Shown here: positions 1 through 8,579 of the stretch, in pieces
Layout of the letters: every line of letters begins with the position of its first letter
Numbering within the stretch: position 1 is the first letter of the stretch
From: Sphingomonas flavescens
GTDB lineage: Bacteria > Pseudomonadota > Alphaproteobacteria > Sphingomonadales > Sphingomonadaceae
DNA: 64,000 nt
NCBI RefSeq assembly: GCF_030866745.1
Contig: NZ_CP133016.1
Location: forward strand, 248,001 to 312,000
Direction: 5' to 3'
Position numbers and translations under genes: made by a program
Notes under the pieces: generated by a model
Told to the model about the DNA's origin: nothing
Seen by the model: only the letters and a program-made list of their open reading frames with translations
Database searches by the model: none

Positions 1-765
1 GACTGCGGCTTCGTAAAGCTCGCGCGAAGCGGCGGCGATGACATTGCCGCTGGCGAAATCCTCGCCACCATGCCAGTCGCCAAAATGACCATCGGCCGCA
101 CGTACGACCGGGATCAGCGCGTAATAATCGTGCGGTTTCAACCCGCTTTCGATCACCAGATCGATGCTGCCGGCAGCAAGGCGCGCGTAGGCGTATGCGT
201 CATGCCCGAACCGAGCGACGCGGATTGCGTCCAGCACCCGTTGCAGTCTGCTGTTCGCAGAGCCGAACAAATAGGGATCCGTGGTTGAAAAGCGCGCTTC
301 AGCCAAACGCTTGCAGCCGCTAGTCGAGATAGCGCGCCGGTCATTGCCCCGAATGAGCACAGCGCCATCCTCGCCCCCGACGTAAATTTCATCGAGGCAG
401 GGGGCGTCGATTAACCCGAGGACGGGATCGATGCCGTCCAACATGGCGATGAGCGTTGTCCAAGTTGGCAGGCCGCAAATGTACGAGCGCGTTCCGTCAA
501 TGGGATCGATGCTCCAGCGGATGGAGCCCTGTCCGAGGGTCTCAGCAAATTCCTCACCAGAAATCCCGTGATGGGGAAATTTGCGGGAAATCATGTCACG
601 GATGACGGTCTCGGCTGCCCGGTCCGCGTCCGTCACTGGGTCGTATTGCCCACCGTCGGATTTATCTTGCGCGTTATGACCGCCCGGCTGCTCCCGCAGG
701 GTTTCTTGCCGTGCCGCCATTGCCAGCTCGATGGCGAAGTCCGCCAGATCGTGGTCCATTGTCAT
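1..765 (-). CDS. hisN: Inositol-monophosphatase-family phosphatase, HisN-type (C-terminus cut by window edge)
   Basis: Read on the minus strand from ATG at 765 (a second in-frame ATG is at 759); the frame is open to base 1, so the C-terminus lies outside the window. The family comprises Mg-dependent phosphatases. Visible motifs are SGEEF, the metal-binding DPIDGTRSYICGLPTW (the WxxDPxDGTxN site) and the second site KPHDYYALIPVVRAADG, whose KPHD form is typical of HisN-type histidinol-phosphate phosphatases rather than SuhB (WDxAAG). The likely reaction is histidinol-phosphate to histidinol, in histidine synthesis. A generic inositol-1-phosphatase role cannot be excluded. The neighbour upstream is tRNA-Lys, 28 bases away. 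Confidence 0.8.
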   Translation of the reverse strand, partial: MTMDHDLADFAIELAMAARQETLREQPGGHNAQDKSDGGQYDPVTDADRAAETVIRDMISRKFPHHGISGEEFAETLGQGSIRWSIDPIDGTRSYICGLPTWTTLIAMLDGIDPVLGLIDAPCLDEIYVGGEDGAVLIRGNDRRAISTSGCKRLAEARFSTTDPYLFGSANSRLQRVLDAIRVARFGHDAYAYARLAAGSIDLVIESGLKPHDYYALIPVVRAADGHFGDWHGGEDFASGNVIAAASRELYEAAV

Positions 766-793
766 CGGCGGAATGCGCGCATCCAATATTGGC

Positions 794-869
794 TGGTGAG
801 CCCTGCTGGATTCGAACCAGCGACCTACTGATTAAAAGTCAGTTGCTCTACCGACTGAGCTAAGGGCCC
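794..869 (-). tRNA. tRNA-Lys (anticodon TTT)
   Basis: On the minus strand a full cloverleaf starts GGGCCCTTAGCTCAG and ends GGGCTCA followed by an encoded CCA (794-796). The acceptor arm pairs 7 bp with one G-T pair. The anticodon arm ACTGA-CTTTTAA-TCAGT gives anticodon TTT. The T-arm carries GGTTCGAATCC. Confidence 0.96.
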
Positions 870-885
870 GACCAGCCCGGCTCCG

Positions 886-1383
886 TTAGCTGCGTGGCGA
901 GCGGTGAGCAAGGCGATGCGCAAGATGGCGAACTGTCGTCGATCCATGCACCCGCCAGCCCGGTGCGATTGCCGCCAAAGGGCCGAGCACGAATTCGCGG
1001 CTTGCAAGCGAACTGTGTGGGATTTGAAGCCGGCGATCACGGTGACGCCCGCCGCTCCATAGGATCAGGTCGAGGTCGAGCACGCGCGCGCCCCAGCGAC
1101 GCCCCGAGCGCCGTCCGAAGCTGCGCTCGATCTGTTTGAGGGCCGTGAGCATTGCTCGCGGTGTCAGATCGCTTTCGACCAACGCAACTGCGTTGGCGAA
1201 ATCGCGCCCGGCACCTCCGTGCGCCGCGTTGAGCATGATTGGAGACGCGTCGAATAGGTCAAAGTCGCGGTCGAGGCTGGCAATTGCCGCTTCGACGACG
1301 CCAGTCGGGCGCCCGAAGCGTCCATGCGGGCGATTGGAGCCGATCGCGATGGCATAGAGGTGCGTTGCATGCGGCACGCGCAC
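886..1383 (-). CDS. folK: 2-amino-4-hydroxy-6-hydroxymethyldihydropteridine pyrophosphokinase
   Basis: HPPK transfers pyrophosphate from ATP to 6-hydroxymethyl-dihydropterin in folate synthesis. The 165-residue length fits the family. N-terminal AIAIGSNRPHG is the family start signature, and RRWGARVLDLDLILW (about residues 95-109) is the HPPK signature with the Mg-binding DLDL acidic pair. No ATG lies near the N-terminus. The start is GTG at 1383 or GTG at 1377; the AGG upstream is better spaced for the second. The gene is divergent from the uracil-DNA glycosylase gene, with only 17 bases between starts, and is followed by tRNA-Lys. Confidence 0.93.
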   Translation of the reverse strand: MRVPHATHLYAIAIGSNRPHGRFGRPTGVVEAAIASLDRDFDLFDASPIMLNAAHGGAGRDFANAVALVESDLTPRAMLTALKQIERSFGRRSGRRWGARVLDLDLILWSGGRHRDRRLQIPHSSLASREFVLGPLAAIAPGWRVHGSTTVRHLAHRLAHRSPRS

Positions 1384-1400
1384 TCGCCTAGGTCAGGCTA

Positions 1401-2072
1401 ATGCCGTTCGCCAGCCCTGCCGATTTGTCGCCACTGCCGCGCGCTGAAGCGCCGCGCGATTGCCCGCTGTGCCCGCGACTGGTCCATTTTCGCCAGGAAT
1501 GCCGTGCCGAACATCCCGACTGGTGGAATGCGCCAGTGCCGGCGTTCGGCGATCCGGCCGCCTGGCTGGCGATCGTTGGACTAGCGCCGGGCAAGCATGG
1601 CGCCAATCGTACCGGCCGGCCCTTCACCGGCGATTTCGCGGGTGAGCTGCTTTACGCCACGCTCTCGAAATTTGGGTTAGCCCAGGGTCTCTACGGGGCG
1701 GCTCAAAATGATGGGCTGCAGCTGCATGGGGCGATCATCGTCAATGCAGTCAAATGCCTGCCCCCGCAAAACAAGACCCTACCTGTCGAAGAAACCAATT
1801 GCCGTCCGTTCCTGACGGAGGCGCTGCGAAGTCTGCCGAACCTCACCACGCTGGTTGCGCTCGGGAAGGTCGCGCACGACAGCTTGTGCCGAACCTTCGC
1901 TTTGCCCTTATCGCGTGCCAAGTTCGCGCACGGTGCCGAACATGAACTGCCTGGAGGATTGCGGTTGTTCGATAGCTATCATTGCAGCCGCTACAATCAG
2001 AATACGAACCGCCTGGACGGACCCATGTTCGAAGCCGTTTTTGCGCAGGCGATGGCCGGTCGCGGTGAGTGA
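1401..2072 (+). CDS. Uracil-DNA glycosylase, family 5 (UdgB type)
   Basis: A 223-residue iron-sulfur uracil-DNA glycosylase that removes deaminated bases for base-excision repair. Probable [4Fe-4S] ligands are Cys21 and Cys24 (CPLC), Cys119 (KCLPPQNK) and Cys134 (ETNC), the spacing expected of families 4 and 5. Motif A reads GLAPGKHGANRTGRPFTGD (60-78) and the C-terminal loop SYHCSRYNQNT (192-202). The GLAPG and NT features point to family 5, which also acts on hypoxanthine and xanthine in characterised members. It overlaps the downstream acetyltransferase gene by 8 bases, so the two are probably translationally coupled. Confidence 0.88.
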   Translation: MPFASPADLSPLPRAEAPRDCPLCPRLVHFRQECRAEHPDWWNAPVPAFGDPAAWLAIVGLAPGKHGANRTGRPFTGDFAGELLYATLSKFGLAQGLYGAAQNDGLQLHGAIIVNAVKCLPPQNKTLPVEETNCRPFLTEALRSLPNLTTLVALGKVAHDSLCRTFALPLSRAKFAHGAEHELPGGLRLFDSYHCSRYNQNTNRLDGPMFEAVFAQAMAGRGE

Positions 2073-2559
2073 CGAGCTTCGCACCGACCGACTGGTGCTG
2101 CGGCGTGCGCGCTATGAAGACGCCGAGGCAATGCACCGGATCATGAGCAACCGCGTCGCAATGCGCTACTGGTCGAGCCCGCCGCACCAAGCGCTCGCTG
2201 AGACGGAGGAGTGGATGGCATCCATGGTCGAAGCCCCGCCCGAGCTTAGCGACGATTTCATCGTCACCCTGGGCGGGCGATTGATCGGGAAGTTTGGTGC
2301 GTGGCGGTTGCCGGAGTTCGGATTCCTGATCGATCCGGCACAGTGGGGACAGGGTTATGCCAGCGAGGCGCTGGTTGCCTTCATCAACCATCGCCGGGGC
2401 GCCGGTGGGACCGAGCTAACGGCGGACGTCGATCCGCGAAACGAACCGTCCATTCGCTTGCTCACTCGCCACGGTTTCGAGGAGACGGGCCGAGCAACCG
2501 GCACCTGGCAGATCGGCGACGAGCTGTGCGACAGCATCTACTATCGGCTGGAATTGTAG
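2065..2559 (+). CDS. GNAT-family N-acetyltransferase (RimJ/RimL-like)
   Basis: The frame is open far upstream, but homology-like sequence begins at GTG 2065 (SDELRTDRLVLRRA...), overlapping the glycosylase stop; this gives 164 residues. The N-terminal TDRLVLRR and the C-terminal half, with WGQGYASEALVAFI (acetyl-CoA pyrophosphate loop) and DPRNEPSIRLLTRHGFEETG, are hallmarks of the Acetyltransf_3 (RimJ/RimL-like) group. The substrate cannot be told from sequence. Related proteins acetylate protein N-termini or small amines. The stop is one base from that of aguB on the other strand. Confidence 0.82.
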   Translation: MSDELRTDRLVLRRARYEDAEAMHRIMSNRVAMRYWSSPPHQALAETEEWMASMVEAPPELSDDFIVTLGGRLIGKFGAWRLPEFGFLIDPAQWGQGYASEALVAFINHRRGAGGTELTADVDPRNEPSIRLLTRHGFEETGRATGTWQIGDELCDSIYYRLEL

Positions 2560-2560
2560 C

Positions 2561-3412
2561 TCAGACGTCCTGAACGAGGCGCCCGTAGAGTTCCGGCCGG
2601 CGGTCGCGAAAGAAGCCGAAGGCGGCGCGATGCTTCTTCGCCTGCACGAGGTCTAGTTCGGCAACCAGGACGCCGGTTTCTTCCGCCCCGAACTCAGCAA
2701 GCATGTCGCCGCGTTCGTCGCAGATGAAGCTGTGGCCATAGAAGCGCTGCCCATGTTCAGTGCCGATGCGGTTCGCGGCGACGACGGGGACGACGTTGCT
2801 GACCGCGTGACCAATCATCGCACGGCGCCACAGGCGCGACGTATCGAGATCGGGGTCGTGCGGCTCGGTGCCGATCGCGGTCGGGTAGAAGAGGATATCC
2901 GCGCCCATCAGCATCATCGCGCGCGCGGTCTCCGGGTACCATTGGTCCCAACAGACGCCGACGCCTAGGGTCAACTTGTCGGGCCCTTTCCAGACCTTGA
3001 ACCCAGTATTGCCGGGGCGGAAGTAGAACTTCTCCTCATAGCCCGGCCCGTCGGGGATATGGCTCTTGCGATAGACGCCGGCGATCTTCCCATCAGGGCC
3101 GATCATCGCGAGACTGTTGTAATGATGCGGGCCGTCGAGCTCGAAGAAGCTGGTCGGGATCCAGATGTTCAGCTCTTCCGCCAGCTTCTGCATCGCCAAA
3201 ACGCTTGGATGCTCGGCCGTTGGCATCGCCGTCGCGAACAGGCTCTCATCCTCGACCCGGCAGAAATAGGGGCCCTCGAACAGCTCAGGCGGCAGCACGA
3301 CCTGCGCGCCCTTGCCTGCGGCCTCGCGCACCAGCTCGCTCACCGCGCGAATGTTCGCGGCGGTGTCGTCGGTGAAGGCAAGCTGCAGCGCAGCGACGTT
3401 GAGCTTGGTCAT
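2561..3412 (-). CDS. aguB: N-carbamoylputrescine amidase
   Basis: A 283-residue nitrilase-superfamily amidase that hydrolyses N-carbamoylputrescine to putrescine, CO2 and ammonia. The catalytic triad is visible: Glu43 (LPPELFEG), Lys116 (YRKSHIPDGPGY) and Cys154 (GVGVCWDQWYPE). The motifs SFFELDGPHHYNS and the C-terminal AFGFFRDRRPELY are characteristic of the AguB subfamily. Its ATG overlaps the aguA stop by 4 bases (3409-3412), so the two enzymes of the pathway are translationally coupled in the order aguA-aguB. Confidence 0.95.
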   Translation of the reverse strand: MTKLNVAALQLAFTDDTAANIRAVSELVREAAGKGAQVVLPPELFEGPYFCRVEDESLFATAMPTAEHPSVLAMQKLAEELNIWIPTSFFELDGPHHYNSLAMIGPDGKIAGVYRKSHIPDGPGYEEKFYFRPGNTGFKVWKGPDKLTLGVGVCWDQWYPETARAMMLMGADILFYPTAIGTEPHDPDLDTSRLWRRAMIGHAVSNVVPVVAANRIGTEHGQRFYGHSFICDERGDMLAEFGAEETGVLVAELDLVQAKKHRAAFGFFRDRRPELYGRLVQDV

Positions 3413-4383
3413 GCGGGAACCTGCTGGGAGATACAGTGGAAGCTGCCGCCTCCGGTCAGGATGTGGTCGGCACGCAGGCCGATTGCAACGCGGTCCGGAA
3501 ATAGCGCCTGAACGACGTCGACGGCATTGCGGTCGTTCGCCGCGCCATATTGCGGGACCACCACCGCGGCATTGCCGATGTAGAAATTCATGTAGCTCGC
3601 CGGAATGATCTCACCGTCATCATCCACGATCCGGCCGGGGGAGGGCAGGGTCACGATGTCGAGCCGGGCTTCAGCAAGACGGCGCGCTGCATCCTTGTAT
3701 ACCGCTTCATTCGGATCATCCTTGGTCGCCGTCGGAATGGCTACGCGCCCCGGAGCTACAAAGCGGGCGAGATTGTCGACGTGGCCGTCCGTGTGATCGT
3801 TCATTAATCCCGATCCGAGCCAGACGACGCGTTCAAACGCCAAGTCATTTCTGAAGCGCTCTTCGGTTTCCTCGCGGCTTAGTTGATTCCGGTTCGGATT
3901 GAGCACGCATTGCTCGGTAGTGATCACCGTGCCTGACCCATCGCCATCGATCGCCCCGCCTTCGAGGATCCAATCGGCTTTGGCGGATGGCAGCGAAGCC
4001 CGAACAGCCAGCCGCTCTCCGATATCCTGATCTCCCTCCAGGTCGTACTTTCCGCCCCAGCCGTTGAAGACGAAGCCTTGAGCTTGGCGGCTTGCCCCGG
4101 AGCCCACAACGATCGATCCGGTGTCGCGGAGCCAGATATCGCCAAACGGCTCCATGATCACCTCGGCAAAGGGGGCCAGGCGCCGCGCATTCTCGGCGGC
4201 GCCCTCATTCGCGGCGACAAGCCAGACCTGCTCGCCAGCGCCATTGGCGTGGATTGCTTCGGCGAAGGCTGCGACTTCGCGTTCCGCCGGCTTGAGATCT
4301 CCCAGCCAGAGTTCGGGGTCACTGGGAAAGCCGATCCATACCGCTTGGTGCGGCGCCCATTCCGGAAGGGGAGGAGTTGTCAT
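3409..4383 (-). CDS. aguA: Agmatine deiminase
   Basis: Converts agmatine to N-carbamoylputrescine plus ammonia, the step before AguB. The fold is that of the guanidino-modifying enzymes. Seen are FGDIWLRDTGS, FNGWGGKY, LEGGAIDGDG, NDHTDGHVDN and the C-terminal GGGSFHCISQQ with the nucleophilic Cys seven residues from the end. ATG at 4383 (MTTPPLPEWAPH) is preferred, although the frame stays open 12 codons further to 4419. It gives 324 residues, close to the family size. No arginine decarboxylase is present in the window to supply agmatine. Confidence 0.95.
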   Translation of the reverse strand: MTTPPLPEWAPHQAVWIGFPSDPELWLGDLKPAEREVAAFAEAIHANGAGEQVWLVAANEGAAENARRLAPFAEVIMEPFGDIWLRDTGSIVVGSGASRQAQGFVFNGWGGKYDLEGDQDIGERLAVRASLPSAKADWILEGGAIDGDGSGTVITTEQCVLNPNRNQLSREETEERFRNDLAFERVVWLGSGLMNDHTDGHVDNLARFVAPGRVAIPTATKDDPNEAVYKDAARRLAEARLDIVTLPSPGRIVDDDGEIIPASYMNFYIGNAAVVVPQYGAANDRNAVDVVQALFPDRVAIGLRADHILTGGGSFHCISQQVPA

Positions 4384-4481
4384 CGCCGCGCCGCTAACAG
4401 TGTCCCACGCCAACGCCAAATTTAGAATCTTGCAAGTCTTTGAACGGAATGCATGATTGAGGTGCCGAGGGAAGGGGGCTC

Positions 4482-6470
4482 ATGAAAGTCACAGGAATGT
4501 TGTTGGCGTCCGCAATTGCGTTTGCGGGCTCCGCTGTAGCGTCACCAATGCCGTTGACGGAGGCCGCCAAACTCTTTGGTTCGCGGCCCGACAGCTTCGC
4601 GGCGGATTTGTCTCCATCCGGCGATCGTGTCGTGTACCTTTCTGCAATCGGCGGCTCAAAAACAGCCGTGGATGTGCTGGATGTAGCCACCGGCAAGACA
4701 ACCCGGTTGACAACGTCCGACGGCCGGCCGGCCTCGCTCACGAGTTGCGAGTTCGCCAGTGACACGATGCTGATCTGCGAATTTGGCGGGATGACCAATC
4801 TCGTCGGTCAAATGGTGGGCTTCTCCCGACTGTTCGCGATCGACACCACGAAGGCGTCCATCAAGTCGCTGGGCGTTCGGGCCACCGATCGTGACCAGGG
4901 CCTCCATCAGAACGATGGAGAGATCCTCGACTGGCTACCCGACGAAAAACGGGCTGCCGTGCTGATGGCGCGTGAATACGTGCCGCAAAGTGGCCGGACA
5001 GGCTCGATTATCGAATCTCAGGAGAAGGTCGGTGGTCTTGGCGTTGACCGGATCGACCTGCAGAACCTCCAAACAACCTCGATCGAAAAGCCCAGGCAGA
5101 ATGGGTGGCGGTATCTGACCGATGGACACGGCAATGTCCGGGTGGTCGGCGTTTACGAGGTCGTCGGGGACAGCCAGCAGCTGACCGGTCGGATCAGATA
5201 TCAATATCGCCGAGCCAACGACAAGAAATGGATCGACCTGTCCACCTACGATGGCGTCAACAATAAGGGTTTGAACCCCGTCGCGGTCGATCAACCGAGT
5301 GACTCGCTGTATTTCCTGCAGGCGCTCAACGGCCGTGATGCATTGTACCGGATGAGGCTGGACGGCAGCGGAACTGCGCAATTGGTCGCGAAGAACGATC
5401 GCGTGGACATCGACGGGGTCGTCAGGGTGACGCGCGGATCTCCGGTGATTGGCTATCGCTACACGGACGACGTCCAGCACACGGTCTACACCGACCCGAC
5501 TTTTCGCGACCTCGCGACCAAGCTCGGCCGAGCTTTGCCGAACACGCCGCTGGTGGAATTCGCCGGCAGTTCGCGCGACGGTACGAAGCTCTTGATCCAC
5601 TCGGCTTCCGATCGCGATGCGGGGACCTATTATCTGCTCGACCGCGCCAGCAGCAAGATGTCGCCGATCATGGCTGACCGTTCGAACCTGGACGGCAAGG
5701 TGTTGGCACCTGTCAAATCGATCACGTATCCCTCGGCGGACGGTAAGCAAATTCCCGCTTATCTGACGATGAGCGCGGACGGCCCCGCCACCAACCGGCC
5801 GGCGATTGTCCTCCCACACGGCGGCCCCAGCGCTCGCGACGAATGGGGTTTCGACTGGCTAGCTCAATTTCTGGCTTCGCAGGGCTATGTCGTGATTCAG
5901 CCCAATTACCGGGGGTCGGCGGGCTACGGCGACGACTTCATGGGCGATAACGCCTTCCGTGACTGGAAGACCGCCATGAGCGACATTCGGGATTCCGCGA
6001 AGTATCTCGTCGACAAAGGCATCGCCGATCCGAAGCGCATGGCGATCGTCGGCTGGTCCTATGGCGGTTATGCGGCGCTGCAGTCGGCGGTTACGGATCC
6101 TGACCGGTACAAGGCGGTCGTTGCCATTGCGCCGGTGACCGATCTGTCGGCGCTCCGCACCGATGCGGAAGGGTACACCAATGCCGACATTGCCAAAGAC
6201 TTCATCGGCAAGGGACCGAACTTGCAGGCCGGCTCGCCGCTCCATCACGCCTCGGCAATCAAGGTGCCCGTTCTGCTGGCACATGGCGACCTCGATGGAA
6301 ATGTTCGCATTGCGCACAGTCAGCGCATGGAAGCGGCGCTGAAGCGCAACGGCACGCCGGTAGAGTTCCTTCGCTACAAGGACCTTGAGCATCAGCTCGA
6401 CGACAGCGATGCACGCACCGAACTGCTGACGCACATCGGGGCACTGCTCGACCGCACGATCGGTCACTGA
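4482..6470 (+). CDS. Exported S9-family prolyl oligopeptidase-like peptidase
   Basis: A 662-residue serine peptidase of the dipeptidyl-peptidase/acylaminoacyl-peptidase type. The N-terminus MKVTGMLLASAIAFAGSAVA is a signal peptide cleaved near residue 21, so it probably works in the periplasm. An N-terminal beta-propeller (about 30-380) precedes an alpha/beta-hydrolase domain (about 400-660). The catalytic triad is Ser526 (GWSYGGY), Asp605 (HGDLDGNV) and His637 (LEHQL). HGGPSARDEWGFDW and NYRGSAGYGDDF form the oxyanion region. A purine-rich GAGGGAAGGGG precedes the ATG. It stands alone, divergent from aguA. The peptide substrate is unknown. Confidence 0.9.
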   Translation: MKVTGMLLASAIAFAGSAVASPMPLTEAAKLFGSRPDSFAADLSPSGDRVVYLSAIGGSKTAVDVLDVATGKTTRLTTSDGRPASLTSCEFASDTMLICEFGGMTNLVGQMVGFSRLFAIDTTKASIKSLGVRATDRDQGLHQNDGEILDWLPDEKRAAVLMAREYVPQSGRTGSIIESQEKVGGLGVDRIDLQNLQTTSIEKPRQNGWRYLTDGHGNVRVVGVYEVVGDSQQLTGRIRYQYRRANDKKWIDLSTYDGVNNKGLNPVAVDQPSDSLYFLQALNGRDALYRMRLDGSGTAQLVAKNDRVDIDGVVRVTRGSPVIGYRYTDDVQHTVYTDPTFRDLATKLGRALPNTPLVEFAGSSRDGTKLLIHSASDRDAGTYYLLDRASSKMSPIMADRSNLDGKVLAPVKSITYPSADGKQIPAYLTMSADGPATNRPAIVLPHGGPSARDEWGFDWLAQFLASQGYVVIQPNYRGSAGYGDDFMGDNAFRDWKTAMSDIRDSAKYLVDKGIADPKRMAIVGWSYGGYAALQSAVTDPDRYKAVVAIAPVTDLSALRTDAEGYTNADIAKDFIGKGPNLQAGSPLHHASAIKVPVLLAHGDLDGNVRIAHSQRMEAALKRNGTPVEFLRYKDLEHQLDDSDARTELLTHIGALLDRTIGH

Positions 6471-6478
6471 CACGAAAA

Positions 6479-6508
6479 AGGGCGGCTCGGCTTTATGCCG
6501 GCCGCCCT
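6479..6508 (-). terminator. Intrinsic terminator of rpsD
   Basis: Inverted repeat AGGGCGGC (6479-6486) / GCCGCCCT (6501-6508) with a 14-base loop. On the minus strand it is followed by a T run (complement of the As at 6475-6479), 24 bases after the rpsD stop. It may also act on the convergent peptidase gene. Confidence 0.75.
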
Positions 6509-6532
6509 CATCATGCGCCGATGCGTTAGCGA

Positions 6533-7147
6533 TTAGCGCGAGTAGAATTCGATCACGAGGTTCGGCTCCATCCGGACCGGATAGGGGACCTCGTCGAGCT
6601 TCGGGACGCGCGTGAAGCTGATCTTCGACGTGCCGTCCGGAACTACGTAATCAGGGATTTCGCGCTCGGCGAGGCTCTGCGCCTCAATGACCAGCGCCAT
6701 TTCCTGCGCCTTCGCGCCAAGCTCGATCACGTCGCCGACGTTCACGCGGCGGCTGGCGATGTTGCACTTCACGCCGTTGACGCGGATGTGGCCGTGGCTG
6801 ACCAGCTGGCGGGCGGCCCAGATCGTCGGCGCGAACTTGGCGCGATAGACGACCATGTCCAGACGGCGCTCGAGCAGACCGATCAGGTTCTGCGAGGCGT
6901 CGCCCTTCATCCGGCTGGCGTCGATATACTGCTTCTTGAACTGCTTTTCGGTGATGTCGCCGTAATAGCCCTTCAGCTTCTGCTTGGCGCGCAGCTGAAT
7001 GCCGTAGTCGCTGAGCTTGCCCTTGCGACGCTGGCCATGCTGGCCGGGGCCGTATTCGCGGCGGTTCACCGGGCTCTTCGGGCGTCCGAAGACGTTCTCG
7101 CCCATGCGGCGGTCGAGCTTATATTTGGCGCTGGTGCGCTTCGTCAC
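6533..7147 (-). CDS. rpsD: 30S ribosomal protein S4
   Basis: The 204-residue primary 16S rRNA-binding protein of the small subunit. The N-terminal [26 protein letters not shown] and the S4 RNA-binding domain (about 94-155) with [20 protein letters not shown] and [13 protein letters not shown] are typical, although the N-terminal zinc cysteines of some S4 proteins are absent, as in other alphaproteobacteria. It stands alone, outside the alpha operon in which S4 lies in enterics. Confidence 0.98.
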   Translation of the reverse strand: MTKRTSAKYKLDRRMGENVFGRPKSPVNRREYGPGQHGQRRKGKLSDYGIQLRAKQKLKGYYGDITEKQFKKQYIDASRMKGDASQNLIGLLERRLDMVVYRAKFAPTIWAARQLVSHGHIRVNGVKCNIASRRVNVGDVIELGAKAQEMALVIEAQSLAEREIPDYVVPDGTSKISFTRVPKLDEVPYPVRMEPNLVIEFYSR

Positions 7148-7254
7148 GTGTCAGTCTCCAATTTGCTTGGTCATGTCCGCCCGGGACCGCACCGCCAGTC
7201 CAGTCGACTGACGCGATCACCGCTTCACCGGGCATGCGGGATCAATTGCGAGCG

Positions 7255-7276
7255 GCGCCCTTAGCCAAGAGGGCGC
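7255..7276 (-). terminator. Hairpin between small exported protein gene and rpsD
   Basis: Perfect 7-bp stem GCGCCCT (7255-7261) / AGGGCGC (7270-7276) with an 8-base loop, 20 bases after the stop of the minus-strand gene at 7296. There is no T run, so it is either a weak terminator or part of the rpsD leader. It lies 108 bases before the rpsD start. Confidence 0.4.
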
Positions 7277-7295
7277 TTGCGGTCAAATTCGACGC

Positions 7296-7547
7296 CTATT
7301 CGTTGTTCAGGCGGTGGCCGTCCGCCCGGCCCGGATTATTGCCGCGGCCGTTGATCGACTGAAGCGTCTCCTTCGTGTGCGCTTCGATCAAATCCCACTC
7401 GGACTTCTTCATGCAGACCTTCTTGGGACGCATATGCGTGCCGACTTCGGTGCCAACGTTCTGCCGCGTGCAGATGACCGGGTCCTTGTCATTGGCCGTT
7501 TGGGGGACCGGTGCGGCTTGGAAAGCCAACATAGCAAGCAATAGCAT
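7296..7547 (-). CDS. Small exported Cys-pair protein, paralogue of its upstream neighbour
   Basis: An 83-residue protein of unknown function. The N-terminus MLLLAMLAFQAAPVPQTAND is a short hydrophobic signal peptide. The mature part holds ICTRQNVGTEVGTHMRPKKVC (shown here as the family core) and then SEWDLIEAHTKETLQ. The two cysteines, 18 residues apart, could form a disulfide in the periplasm. It lies 3 bases downstream of the paralogue at 7551-7802 and shares with it the pattern IC(R/T)xx...GTxM...VC...EW. I know this as a small conserved family in sphingomonads without an assigned role. Confidence 0.7.
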   Translation of the reverse strand: MLLLAMLAFQAAPVPQTANDKDPVICTRQNVGTEVGTHMRPKKVCMKKSEWDLIEAHTKETLQSINGRGNNPGRADGHRLNNE

Positions 7548-7550
7548 GGC

Positions 7551-7802
7551 TTAGAAACCGGCAGGGCGGGCAGGAGCCGTGTCGAATGTATCGCGCCTTC
7601 CGTTGAGCATCCGCTCAGCATCTTCCTTTTCGATCCGCCACTCGTCAGTTGTCTTGCAGACCGTGCGGCCACCCATCCGCGTACCGGTGATTTCCTGCGT
7701 GCGGCAGATCTTGGCTTCCTTTTTCGGCTTCGCATCCGTCGCCATCGGTGGAACCGCGGGATCCCCGGCCAACGCTGTCGCAGCGATAAAGAATGAGATC
7801 AT
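7551..7802 (-). CDS. Small exported Cys-pair protein
   Basis: An 83-residue protein of unknown function with the N-terminal signal-like segment MISFFIAATALAG. The core KICRTQEITGTRMGGRTVC is followed by KTTDEWRIEKEDAERML. The Cys-Cys spacing is 15 residues, three fewer than in the next gene, which has a small insertion in the same place. The pair looks like a tandem duplication followed by divergence. It is transcribed from a 48-base gap below trmJ, probably as a two-gene unit. The C-terminus (DTAPARPAGF) is low-complexity. Confidence 0.7.
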   Translation of the reverse strand: MISFFIAATALAGDPAVPPMATDAKPKKEAKICRTQEITGTRMGGRTVCKTTDEWRIEKEDAERMLNGRRDTFDTAPARPAGF

Positions 7803-7850
7803 GCCCCAACTCCTCTTACAAGATGTTGATGCGCTTCAACGGCTTAACGG

Positions 7851-8579
7851 TCAATCCTGCGTCCTGCGAGGATTTACCAGTGCGCGAATGATTCCACGAA
7901 CCGCCTTCACTTCGCGTGACGACCAGCTCGCCTTGGTGAATATCGTCCGCAGCGTGTTTTTCGTCGCCTGTGTACGCGAAGGCGGGTGGAAATAGCCGGC
8001 CTTCTCGAGTTCTTGCTCGAAGTGGCCGACCAGACCTTCCAGTTCCGCGTGCGGTGCCGGCGGTTCAAGTTCCTTGGCGGGAGGCTGGGCGAGGCTGCTC
8101 CGGCGCGACCACTCATAAGCGAGCAAAATGACGGCCTGCGCCAGATTCAGCGATCCGAATTCGGGATTGATGGGAACGGTGACAATGGCATTGGCCAATG
8201 CCACGTCCTCGGTCTCCAAGCCTGACCGTTCCGGCCCGAACAAAATCGCACTGCGCGCGGCCGACGCGGTGATGCTGTCAGCCATCGCGTCAGGACCGAC
8301 GACGGGCATGACGAGGTCGCGGCGGCGCACGGTTGACGCGAAGACCTGGCCACAATCGGCCACCGCGTCGGCGACCGTGTCGAACACCCGCGCATCGGCC
8401 AGCACGACATCGGCGCCGCTGGCCGCGGGGCCAGCTTCCGGATTGGGCCAGCCGTCGCGGGGAGCGACGAGCCGCATCTCCGTAAGGCCGAAGTTGAGCA
8501 TCGCCCGGGCGGCCTTGCCGATATTCTGGCCGAGCTGCGCCCGGACTAGCACGACGACCGGCTTCGGAATTTCGCTCAC
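7851..8579 (-). CDS. trmJ: tRNA (cytidine/uridine-2'-O)-methyltransferase TrmJ (SPOUT family)
   Basis: A 242-residue SPOUT methyltransferase predicted to 2'-O-methylate position 32 of tRNAs. Motif 1 is [22 protein letters not shown] (N-terminus, Arg and Asn conserved). Motif 2 is [18 protein letters not shown] and motif 3 [18 protein letters not shown], together building the S-adenosylmethionine-binding trefoil knot. The C-terminal extension with GYFHPPSR and [10 protein letters not shown] is a TrmJ trait not found in TrmL. Its start overlaps the nrdR stop by 4 bases. Confidence 0.9.
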   Translation of the reverse strand: MSEIPKPVVVLVRAQLGQNIGKAARAMLNFGLTEMRLVAPRDGWPNPEAGPAASGADVVLADARVFDTVADAVADCGQVFASTVRRRDLVMPVVGPDAMADSITASAARSAILFGPERSGLETEDVALANAIVTVPINPEFGSLNLAQAVILLAYEWSRRSSLAQPPAKELEPPAPHAELEGLVGHFEQELEKAGYFHPPSRTQATKNTLRTIFTKASWSSREVKAVRGIIRALVNPRRTQD

